Shown here: positions 54,932 through 64,000 of the stretch, in pieces
How positions within the stretch are numbered: the stretch's first letter is position 1
Layout: the number at the start of each line of letters is the position of its first letter
Source: Xestospongia bergquistia
Lineage: Eukaryota > Porifera > Demospongiae > Haplosclerida > Petrosiidae
Direction: 5' to 3'
Length of the DNA: 64,000 nucleotides
Assembly (NCBI GenBank): GCA_963965975.1
Contig: OZ014423.1
Location: 1,302,001 to 1,366,000 of the forward strand
Notes under the pieces: generated by a model
What the model was told of the DNA's origin: nothing
The model's database searches: none
The model's input: only the letters and a program-made list of their open reading frames with translations
Position numbers and translations under genes: made by a program

Positions 54932-55234
54932 TTTCATTAAATATATTCATTGAGTTCATTGGTTAAAACACGTACTAGTGATTTAGTAATTTGTGTCTTT
55001 TCAAGATTTAAAGTCAATTTTATATGTTCCTTACTTTAAGAATTTGACCTCCATCAGGATATCTTTCAAGAGTTCTTGCTATGTGCTTAGTAACTGATGG
55101 AGGTTCAATTTGTATACGTCGACGCTTCTCTATAAAATAATTAAAATAAATTGCAATCAAGTAAAATAAAATCCAACACTATTTATATACACTTATGAAT
55201 TATATTAACTCTATCTTCTCATATTACCTGCCAT
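39255..55234 (-). CDS. Copy D: giant sacsin-repeat x3 - HEPN - PARP14-type ADP-ribosyltransferase protein (~4,723 aa), first of the array
   Basis: Coding exons are 55228-55234 (ATGGCAG, so MAEKRRR rather than MSEKRRR), 55035-55129, 54260-54518, 40492-53691 (13,200 bp) and 39255-39865. The frame is open over 4,723 residues. Domains follow the same order as in copies B and C. The last intron (39866-40491) and PARP exon are almost the same as in B, so B and D are sisters. Within sacsin repeat 3, about 45,160-46,145 is C-like instead of B-like (for example KLFEDFKDSSENMLFFLYHL), which looks like gene conversion. Shorter C-like patches occur near 49,170-49,400 and 49,770-49,930. Its promoter differs from those of A, B and C beyond the first few dozen bases. 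The catalytic triad of the PARP domain reads H-Y-V by alignment with PARP14. Confidence 0.9.
40291..40296 (-). terminator. Possible intronic poly(A) signal in the last intron of copy D
   Basis: This has the same layout as in copy B: the read-through frame stays open from 40,492 to a TAA at 40,292-40,294, overlapped by AATAAA. Copy C, with its 74-bp intron, has no counterpart. Confidence 0.4.
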
Positions 55235-56365
55235 GATAATGCTACTCGCTGTCCATTCGCAATATTTCAGTCAGAGAGCACAAAGAGATTCTACGAAGAA
55301 GAACACTGAACAGTAATGGCTGCTAGAGAACTTGATAAATAATATAATTACGTCTGTGAACTAGAAAAAGCCACGAAGACGGATAGTTCGTTGTAGCCAC
55401 GCCTACTATTAACTACGGATGAATAATTTTTTTATTGAGCACGTGTTTCTTCATGGATTTCCAGTTCCTTTACGCCTTATCACAACCTAATCCTTTCTGG
55501 CAACAAATACCAGTACAACTGTTTAGGTGGTTTATGATAAAATTTATTTTATTCACCAAAAAACACACAACACAGAAAATAGTTATACACTAAGTGCTAC
55601 CATGGAAATAAATTAAATATAAAATAGTTAAAGAGAAAAAATATCTGGATCTACACATATATAGCTATAACAACAAAAAACAATTAATAAATCTATATTA
55701 ATAATTAATAGCTTTAATATTAATTTTGTGACATGAGTCAATAACAAAAAATAAATCAAGTTATTAGTGATAATTAATGAGACACAATAATCGATGGGAA
55801 ATTAAGACGGAATCTCCAATGTACAATTTATGTAAATTTGACAATAGCCATAGTACTCTGATGACAAACATATATATATATAACACTAATGATAATTTGT
55901 TAAATCTCTCACAACAATTAGAACACTTAAAGGCATGTGGTTGGTGATCCTATAAGAGTCATTTTACTAATATCAATTACGACTGTATCATTTTTTTGGA
56001 ATGGTTTTGACATTGTTTTAAGTTTATAATCGAGAGGTTCGAGGGACACCACCTCTAAAACACAACAAATACCAAAAATACATGTACAATATGGGGAAAA
56101 CATATCGTTACTTATAGTGCAAGGAAAAGTTGAAGAAAGAGAGACAGCCGAGGTGAATCAATACTTCAAGAATAAAACACACTAACAAATGATGAAGGTT
56201 ATGTACCGTTACATTTTCAATCCTGTATATATTGGTTATGCACTACGCTGTAGAGCTCAAGTAACTAATACTTACAAATTTAGAAAAGTGTATATAATAA
56301 ACACATTGAGGATTTGGTTAGAGCCACAGACTCTCTCGACCCTCTTTGTGCGAGAAAAAAATTTG
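55235..56365. other. Intergenic region upstream of copy D, up to the MNT-like gene's 3' end
   Basis: This holds the promoter of copy D, of a different type from the other copies. It has the short upstream reading frame (55,242-55,256) and a CACGTG box at 55,440-55,445. From about 55,394 to 55,780 it matches 21,156-21,540 between copies C and B. From 55,781 on it is AT-rich unique sequence in which I see no gene. I could not identify a clear poly(A) signal for the MNT-like gene. Confidence 0.65.
55242..55256 (-). promoter_or_regulatory. Four-codon upstream reading frame before copy D (MDSE-stop)
   Basis: It is kept exactly, although the surrounding D promoter and the seven-base spacer have diverged from the other copies. 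This makes it the most telling of the four. Confidence 0.5.
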
Positions 56366-57048
56366 TTAGTGATATTCGAAGTTTGAGTTTTTGTGACTGG
56401 TAGAAGTACAGCCACCATCACTACCAGAAGTAGTAGAGCTAGTGTCATCCTCTGAGTCATGCATCACGTCAATGACCATGTTCTCTTCTTCTTCAGCACT
56501 ATTTGATGTTTGTTTTATAGTTCCGTTGTGGTTTGCTGACGAAGCAACTGACGATGGAGGAATATTGGAAGACACGGAACTTGGGGTCGTAGCACTAGCC
56601 AGTGCTGACACAACAGGAGGTAATAGCTTACCTCCGGCTCCTAAGGCTGCAAGTCGAGTGAGAAGAATAGTTTGTGTTCTTTGTAGTTCAGATATCATCT
56701 GAGTCTCTTCATTCTCTTTGGCTTTCAAAGCCTAAACAAGACAAAAACAGTATAGTATTTCTTTAAGGTATGTCACTACAAGGAGATATACACATGAAAC
56801 TTGATTATTGTTCATAACATTCTTTAGCAGCAAAGTTATCATTTATAATTAGTGATTTATTAACTTAATAACATTGTTGGGAGCAAATTATGCAGACTAG
56901 TAATTGTATTTAGTAGTAATTACATTGTTGATCCTGACATACCTCAATATATTTTCTAGCACTTTGAAGTAATGCTAGAGTTGTCAATTTATCTGGAAAT
57001 GGTACATGTTGACGTAAAACTTCTAGACAATCACGCAACTGAGCTCGT

Positions 57049-57083
<35 letters not shown>

Positions 57084-60000
57084 TAATAGTTATGAACAAA
57101 TTACAATAGTTGGTAAGTTATGTGATTGTTATAATAACACTGGAGTAAAGAATACCATTATTATAATAGTGAGTTATGATGACTACCAATTCTCAGGCAA
57201 TCACCTAATATCCTATAGTAACTGTAATATATTCCTACACTGGACTCTATAATGATATAGAAGCACCAATGTCTTTAATAAATACTATTAAACAAAAACA
57301 TTAACAATATAGGGAAAAAGGACGTCAGAATGATGGGAAATGAATGTTGATCAACAAAACAACAGTTGCTTAAAATATAGTAAAAGTTGCAACTAGTTTT
57401 TGTTCAACAACACATTGTCAGCTAAAAGATATGTCCATTCTATACAATGCCAGAGATCAAGCATTCAACTTTACATCATTTCATTAACAAAATAGCACTT
57501 GATTAGAAGTACAAACATACGTAATACACAGATATGATATTTGCATACTATAATATGTATGATTTGTTTCACTTTTTGATTACTACACATAATTCATTGG
57601 TAATACTTTATATTCGTAGAGTCAGTTTCTTGACATTAGGAAAACGAAAACAGCCAGGATAAATATATTAGAATAAATGTACCTCAAATAATATAATGGC
57701 TAAGATATCTGCTAGTAAGTTTATAAAACATTTATCAGACATCAAAGTAGTTGAAATAGTCTTGGACTTTGTTGGCAAACCAAAGGAAAACATCAGAAAC
57801 TAATGCAATATTTTTTTACAACCAGCAATTGTTAGATCTCTAAGTTCCTGACCAATGCCTAATTGACCTAGAACAAATCCTGTAGAAGCACAGTTATTCT
57901 AGCTCATGACCATTTTGTTTCTAATTAAACAGCTCAAGAATGAAACCAATACAATTGGACAAAGTTAGAGATAGTTTAGTTAGATAAAAGCTACACAATC
58001 CATAAATGTGTTATAACTAATTGGATTTGTACTATTAAGCAATAATTCTAGTACTCTACAGGTGGTTATCAGCTGAGTTCACTCCACTACATAATTATAA
58101 TACTATAAACTCCTACACTGAAGGGACTGTTAAGTTGTCCATGTGTCAATAGTCAAATATCTCATTAACGCATTGTTATGTAGTATAGAATACTTTTATG
58201 TACTGTTACGAGTGTATTTTGAAATTCAAACTGTTTGTAGTCACTTATAGTGGAGTATTAGATGGAATTCTATCATTTTTAGTTGCCTAATTGAAATAAA
58301 ATTGATTAGACTACCAACATTATCAGACTATAGAAACATTAGTGGAATCTCTTGTAGAGGTCACTTTAAATTAAGCTCATCCTTTAACTTCAGAGCGCTG
58401 GCTCTAATCCAAATTACTGTATACTTCAAGCTTTATACTGAGGACACCTTCATAGTAGGAGTTACTATAATGGACACTTACATTCTAGTTTTACACCACA
58501 AGACACTATATTATCAAAAGGGACCATTTCTGCCTATGCAAAGATACAAATATAAAAGACACATGGCAGCTCTAGTCAAAGAGTATTTTTTCATTATAGT
58601 AACTCCTACTATGAAGGTGTCCTCAGTATAAAGCTTGAAGTATACAGTAATTTGGATTAGAGCCAGCGCTCTGAAGTTAAATTTAAAGTGACCTCTACAA
58701 GAGATTCCACTAATGTTTCTATAGTCTGATAATGTTGGTAGTCTAATCAATTTTATTTCAATTAGGCAACTAACACTGACAGAATTCCATCTTTTCCAAA
58801 AGGCAAGCTAAAGTGACAAAGGCAATTATATATATGTGTGTCTAAAAAACATGACTAAAGTTGATGTCATATCCTTAATACATATAACAGGTCATTAAAA
58901 CAAACAATTTGTATGTAACATTTCTATTTATGCACACAGTCACATCCCACACAGGATATGTGTGTATATAGAAACCTCTTAGATTTTGCTAACACAGCAG
59001 CTGCAAAGTGGGCAAACTTTAATAAACCACATTAATAGGTGTATACAGAAAAGTGCCTTGTTGGCAAGCAACAAGGCAAGCTAGGACAAGCCTCAAGCCA
59101 ATGAGACTAATAAATGGTGTAAATAAGGAATATGTTATTAAAGAGACAATATTACAGTAATAATTATATATATATATATATATATGTTGTTTACATGATT
59201 TGGTAAAAAAGAAATTCAGTACTCTTAACAAACAACAATATATATATTCATTACTGACTACACAAGAAGACTCAGGCTACATTCATGGTCACTGTAACAA
59301 TCCTGAGAAAAGACATGGCTGTCATTCGAGTTATGACTTGAGTAGCTCAAGCCATGAATATCAAAAGTATTCTTATACACACCCCTTTACCATGTGTGTA
59401 GTGAATTCAATTAGAATAACTGTCACATGGAAAGAAATGGGTAGTACAAACACATGACACACACAAACACAAACACATGTACACATGGCCATCTAAGGTA
59501 GAGAGCTTGTGTTGTACAATACTAAAGAAAAACTGTACATGTTTCCCAGTTTAGTCACATAAGGTGTGATGCCAATCCAATAAGTATTCACTCTATATAC
59601 TAATGAATGTGGTTAATTCTTTAACAAACAAAGCGACCCTAGTAGTAGTAGTTGTCATCACCTCTTGCAGTGATATAGTATATACCACAGTCTTAACTAT
59701 GTCCATCTCTTTTCTAAACACCCACTTCAAATATTGTGTCTTAGGATTAATCATCTAAACGCACTCTAAGCCAAACAAGCTAGTGTAGGCAACTAATAAC
59801 AAAATATACTCGTATATTAACTTATGTTGGCAATGTTATATTAGTGGAATTAGCATTACCATAACTTATATCAAAGACACACACACACACAAACACACAT
59901 ATATATATTCACTACCAATATAGTTATTAGCACAAACTCGAAAACATGCTTACTACATACAGCTGTCTGTTAGTGGATGTAAATACCAGTATATAATATT

Positions 60001-63000
60001 ATCATAATGGTAACACCGTATAGAAAAGTATGTAGTGTTATACCATATAGTATGTAAACAATATAGGTCAGTAACACATGGAAGTCTCAGTGTTGACATG
60101 TCTACAATGTGATGAAACTAATTGACTTGTAGATGCATTCTAAAATGGGTGGTGTGGTCACAGATCCTCACAAGACATAGGGATACACACCCCCTAAACT
60201 TTGACAAAGGTGAAACATTCTTTGCTATAAGATATCAATCCATGAAAGATGAATAAGCCTGCGCATTGTGTCATATTACACACCCTGTGGAGGTGTACTA
60301 GTAATATAAGATATATTCATAGCTAATAGAGACCAGCTGGAATGTGCTGAGACAAGGAATACTCTTCATTTATCAGATTGCCATATTCACAGATTTGAAA
60401 CATATAGTATTAAGTATGTACAGGGGGAGGGACCAGTAACACTTGGCATGTAAACATAAGGCACTTGTCAAAAGTGCTCTAAGCTGTAAAGAAACAACCC
60501 CACATGGAGTAGCTTATATAGTTAGGAAATATAATTGTTTAACACAACATGTACTCAGGGTCAATGAAAATCATCTCTTGACTTAAATGGTCATACTACT
60601 ACTGTTGTTTCTTTACATTCAAAAGCAATATTCCTGGTATTATATTACTTAGCTAACAATCTAAGATGTTAAATTTATTATCTACTACTAAGAAAATTAC
60701 TGGTACTATTAACGTAATGAAACACAAGAGAACAATATGCTCGCGTTCATTTGTTGTAATGCAAACTGTTATAGATGTGATGGATGTATTTAATAAACCA
60801 AATGGGTATTTACAAATAGACCTGGCAAAGTTATAGAATAGTATATGATGTGTTTATAACATGTTGAAAGTAAGGGGATAATAATGCTAAAGACAAACAC
60901 AAAACTTGCCAATTATGCATTTCTAGGAAATGCTTACAGGATAAACTGTAATCACATGCTAATAATACATGTTGTGTTTGGCATTAAGTAAAATTATAAG
61001 ACAATGTTCTTATAATTATAAAGAATAAACATCGACATGTTTCAGTTTAGAAGCGACAATTAATTATATGACTAGACATGTTTGAAATAGATGGACATTA
61101 ACAACAATACAATGAAAGTGAAGAATAATTAGGGAAAGTCCTTACCTGTTCTTTTCTAAGAGATTATGGGTTGTTCGACTAGAGAGAGAGAGAGAGAGAG
61201 AGAAATAAGCTGGTGTCAGCAAACAGTACCATAAATAACTCAAAACATAAAAGACCTCTGAAAGGCTTCACTTAAACTCAAGTGCCTTAACTATTAAATC
61301 AAAGGAGTGATGACACACTATCAGCTGTACTAACAGTATGTTCCCACTTAACTAGACAATAGTCAACTTGAGAGTTCTAACAGAGCCACTTAGCTTTTCA
61401 AAATAAATTATCATTCCTTATTAGCTGTTAATTACTTAATTTCTGACTTAATAATTATACAAATAAAGATGGGAGAAGTGATAAGAGGAGGAAATGGGTT
61501 CTGTTAAAGCCATAATATAATGTCTTGGCCTATTGTGTTGTAATTTACTATTAAAAATATGTTTAGATAACCTGAGATGTTTGCTAATACTTTTACTACC
61601 AACTAGTGGGAATGTCATTAAAGAAATGTGATTGCTTCAGCACACACTACTACAATCATGTGCGCATGTGTCATCGATTATGGTATTGCAAAGTCATTAA
61701 ACAAGCAAGCTCTAGCAAGCATAAAAACCATGATGAGAAATCTAGCACAACCAACGTGTTAGTCTCAACTGAGAGAAGGGGGAGTGTGTGAGCAATCAAA
61801 ACCCTTTTTAGAGTAGATGGTAGTAATCACATAACTTGGAGTCTCTAGTACTAGAGTATGTCTTTGAACATGTAACACCATGCATTAGAAAAAACCAATA
61901 CTATGATCTTAATCAGGAAAGGACACTGGAGTCTTAACACTAAGGCATTGAGGCCTGTAAAACTCCCCACAGGTATTATATCATGATAATACTAGTATAC
62001 CAATTTCAATGTTTCTATAGCTTCTGATTATAAACTATCTGTTAGACTAAAAAGGTTTTGTTTAAAGTGTTGGGATGCTTCTTTAAAACCATAATAAATA
62101 GCTTGTGGTTTATAAATAACCCTCATAATGTATATATCACCTCAAACTGATCTGACAAGAATGTCAATCAAAGTAATGCCATGTGACCACGTTATCATTG
62201 CAATGTTAGCATTATTTCCATATATGTACTATAGACAACACAAAGAATTACTATCTCTAATTAGCATGCCATAGTCACTAGTATTCTGTGTTAATATTAA
62301 GAGTATTGCCACAATGCTTCTTGTTTTATTCCACGTGGTAGTCAACACTGCTGATTCAGACATGACCATGAAAGCTAAGCAACACTTTTAGGATGCCAAA
62401 TAGTAAACTACTACAACTAGTTAAAACAAAACGACACAAGAAAAAGATATCCTGTTTTAGCGCAAGTTAGACAGAAGTTGTCATTTAAATGCCTTCACAG
62501 CTATGTATACTTAAGTGAAGGAAACATTATAAACAAGCTGGCAGTTTACACATTGCTGTACATTCAGAATTCATCGCCAATGTGTGCCCAACTGTTGGGA
62601 AAGAACATGACAAGCAATAACAAGTATTCTGTCTACATCACCCACCTGTATGGCGAGGGTTTCTTTGATCTGTGGCGTGTTGTTCTCTTTCGAGGACCAG
62701 ATGTTTGTACGTCAACTTCAGCACCGGTATTAGAAGCTGAAAACAAGAGAGGGTTGCAATGAAATTCTTAACATATATTTATATTATCAACAAATATAAG
62801 CGCTAAACATCAAAATAGCACATTATCTTTGGAGGCATACAACTTCAAATGAAAGGAAATTTCACATCCTAACGAAACAACATATATCATTGGTGCTCAG
62901 TATAAACTAAATGCATTATATTGAGATGATAATCTTATAACTAAAGTAAATATTTCTACACTTATGTATAATACCCCCATTCTCTTCAAGGAACTGGGCT

Positions 63001-63053
63001 GCTTGTATTAGAGCTTCTAATCCAGCTTTGACATCATCTGCTGCTGTCGCCAT
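56366..63053 (-). CDS. MNT/MXD-type Max-dimerising bHLH-zipper repressor (224 aa)
   Basis: Coding exons are 62975-63053, 62646-62736, 61146-61178, 56943-57048 and 56366-56731. All have GT/AG borders and matching phases, giving 224 residues. Residues 11-25 (GLEALIQAAQFLEEN) match the Sin3-interaction helix of MNT (IETLLEAARFLE) and MXD proteins. The bHLH spans about 58-106: SRTTHNLLEKNRRAQLRDCL, then a loop and LTTLALLQSARKYIEALK. His61, Glu65 and Arg69 are the residues that read CACGTG in Max-family proteins. A zipper follows with leucines at 105, 119, 126 and 133. The C-terminal tail is Ser/Thr-rich and acidic, with no domain I recognise. By family it should pair with Max and repress E-box genes through Sin3 in the nucleus. 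The SARKYIEALKAKENE stretch looks closer to MNT than to MXD, but the split between these groups is uncertain, so no symbol is given. The start is the first ATG after a CTTTAG acceptor. Confidence 0.85.
57051..57080. repeat. (GA)n microsatellite at a splice acceptor
   Basis: On the minus strand this is a (CT)n run ending directly at the acceptor (TCTCTCAG) of the 106-bp bHLH exon of the MNT-like gene, so it forms that intron's polypyrimidine tract. Confidence 0.9.
58035..58200. repeat. Diverged relative of the array's foldback element
   Basis: The stretch aagcaataattctagtac and the following 35 bases match the middle of the elements upstream of copies A-C with scattered changes. A second match (caaatatctcattaacg) follows after an extra stretch of about 65 bp. 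It lies in the large intron of the MNT-like gene. Confidence 0.4.
58261..58791. mobile_element. Foldback (inverted-repeat) element of ~530 bp in the MNT-like gene's large intron
   Basis: Two near-perfect inverted arms, 58,261-58,472 and 58,592-58,791, surround a centre of about 120 bp. The outer ends are GATGGAATTCT and its complement. The arms differ mainly by a 12-base insertion in the left arm and small changes near the ends. No transposase is encoded, so it is a non-autonomous foldback/MITE-like element. The flanks (atta and tttt) show no clear target-site duplication, so its superfamily stays open. High arm identity points to a recent origin or arm-to-arm conversion. Confidence 0.8.
59055..59077. 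repeat. Short perfect hairpin in an intron
   Basis: GCCTTGTTG, a five-base loop, then CAACAAGGC. The stem is only nine pairs, too short to support an RNA gene. Confidence 0.35.
61179..62645 (-). other. Second intron of the MNT-like gene
   Basis: About 1.5 kb of AT-rich sequence with no supported gene. A CACGTG box lies at 62,332-62,337. Open frames here are short and look random. Confidence 0.7.
61181..61203. repeat. (GA)n microsatellite at a second splice acceptor
   Basis: On the minus strand this is a (CT)n run ending in CTCTAG at the 33-bp exon of the same gene, in the same role as the run at 57,051. Confidence 0.9.
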
Positions 63054-63468
63054 CTCTTTATGCTAAAGGAAAATACATCGTTAATTACCACCCTTCACTC
63101 ACTTAACTAAGCAGAGTGATAAGTTTAGAAGTACTTAAAACGATAATAGCTGTTTTAAATTTCAAGGAGGTGAAAAGCGCTGCTAACTATTGGGACAGTT
63201 ACTTAATATTCCCACGTGGCTACGGCAGCGCTGGCTCACCTTTCAAACACTGATCCGCCACAAAGCTCTTCAAAAGCTGTTTAAAAATAGCCTAGATCTG
63301 TTCGAAGGCAGTCGACCATTGAGTCAGCCTTGTGGCTACTTACCTAGTCTACCACGTGGAATGCCAATGTAAACAACCCTCGTGGTGCATAACAGCCTAC
63401 GCCGCTAAAGAACCCAGAGGGCGACATTTCAGCCTCTCAAACACACATATTAGTCTAGAGAATCTTAC

Positions 63469-63700
63469 CTCGAGTTCTTAGTATACAAGTTGAACAGTGG
63501 ACGAGTAGATTGAAACGCTGAATGTTAACTCAATCAAACGGTTGTCAAGGACGCAATGAGTTTCGCTGAGAAAATTCTTCAACATGAATACGATCCGGTT
63601 TCGCTGGCGATAGAATAGTTCTTTAGGAAGATTTGGACAAAATACAAAGTTCTGTTGTAGTCCGTAGTTCAATGAAAATGAGCTAAGGCAGCTGTTGAGC
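63469..63700 (-). other. Probable non-coding first exon of the MNT-like gene
   Basis: The coding start at 63,053 sits 12 bases after a good acceptor (CCTTTAG, minus strand), so an upstream untranslated exon is expected. On the minus strand a strong donor (CTCGAG|GTAAGA) ends an exon at 63,469. The 5' end of this exon is not visible; 63,700 is a guess bounded by the shared upstream region. Confidence 0.45.
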
Positions 63701-63878
63701 TGGCAGTATAAAGAAGCAATGACGGTACACGCTGTCGATGTCTATGGCACACCCGCCCCTGCTGACACACGTGGGCTTCTTACGTAATAATAGGAATGCT
63801 ATGAATTTCGTTAGAGAGTGAACTTTAGGGGAACTCCCAAAGAATTTATATTAATAATGATTATTTTAATAAATTAAA
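63701..63878. promoter_or_regulatory. Likely bidirectional promoter region with a CACGTG box
   Basis: This stretch lies between the probable first exon of the MNT-like gene and a possible plus-strand first exon. It is locally GC-richer (cacacccgcccctgctgac) than its surroundings. A palindromic E-box CACGTG lies at 63,768-63,773. Two more lie in the first intron of the MNT-like gene, at 63,213-63,218 and 63,353-63,358. These are the sites the Max network reads, so self-regulation is possible but unproven. Confidence 0.35.
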
Positions 63879-63954
63879 ATGGCTGCTAAGAGGGAGAGGT
63901 GGAGCTCTGAAGTTCCTCAAACAAAACGCAGAAAAACTCAGAAAAAAGAGGCAT
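63879..63954 (+). CDS. Possible first coding exon of a divergent plus-strand gene (partial)
   Basis: An ATG at 63,879 opens a basic, lysine/arginine-rich peptide beginning MAAKRERWSSEVPQTKRRK. The frame stays open to 63,995. A GT at 63,955 could be a splice donor (GAGGCAT|GTGATT), though it is weak. The position, head to head with the MNT-like gene and about 200 bp from its likely first exon, suits a bidirectional promoter. The peptide looks like a nuclear-localised N-terminus but matches no family I can name. It could also be chance. Confidence 0.3.
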
Positions 63955-64000
63955 GTGATTTTGTTTTTGATGCCAAAATTATATTCAATTTTTAATAGGT

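Larger units (their letters stand above)
57049..61145 (-). other. Large intron of the MNT-like gene
   Basis: About 4.1 kb without coding sequence that I can support. It holds the foldback element at 58,261, a diverged repeat at 58,035, a short AT run near 59,165 and an AC/AT run near 59,875-59,909. It splits the basic region from the helices of the bHLH, after codon 67 and inside Arg68. Confidence 0.75.

Noticed and set aside
58302-58750. Two overlapping small proteins with the same start on opposite strands
   Set aside because: They are the two arms of the foldback element read in each direction, with no sign of coding constraint.

Overview
The window is AT-rich eukaryotic DNA from an animal with compact introns. 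The gene content fits an early-branching metazoan: giant sacsin-like genes, a PARP14-type ADP-ribosyltransferase domain, and a Max-network bHLH-zipper gene. A demosponge such as Amphimedon is my best guess. That is an inference from gene style, not something the sequence proves.

Positions 1-55,234 hold a head-to-tail array of at least four copies of one giant gene, all on the minus strand. Reading 5' to 3' they are D (55,234-39,255), C (37,450-21,898), B (19,651-3,628) and A (1,792 to beyond the left edge). Each complete copy has five coding exons of about 7, 95, 259, 13,200 and 610 bp. All splice phases agree, giving proteins of about 4,719 (B), 4,751 (C) and 4,723 (D) residues.

The domain order is three sacsin repeats, each with a Hsp90-type ATPase fold, then a HEPN domain split by a long acidic insert, then a PARP14/15-like catalytic domain as the last exon. 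I see neither the ubiquitin-like domain nor the J domain of vertebrate sacsin. B and D are sister copies with a 626-bp last intron. C is a more diverged type with a 74-bp last intron. The array carries marks of unequal exchange and gene conversion: a C-like tract inside D, a relic 5' end between C and B, and near-identical N-terminal thirds.

Positions 56,366-63,700 hold a minus-strand MNT/MXD-type gene with five coding exons and 224 residues. It has a Sin3-interaction helix, a bHLH domain with the residues that read CACGTG, and a leucine zipper. A non-coding first exon is likely near 63,469-63,700. Its largest intron (57,049-61,145) carries a 0.5-kb foldback element. A short plus-strand reading frame at 63,879 may be the first exon of a divergent neighbour.

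Nothing shows that the array and the MNT-like gene work together, except that the array promoters and the MNT-like 5' region carry CACGTG boxes. The fusion proteins combine an ATPase chaperone-like scaffold, a HEPN module and an ADP-ribosyltransferase in a fast-evolving tandem family. That is the pattern of a stress or immune effector family, and it is the most notable content of the window.
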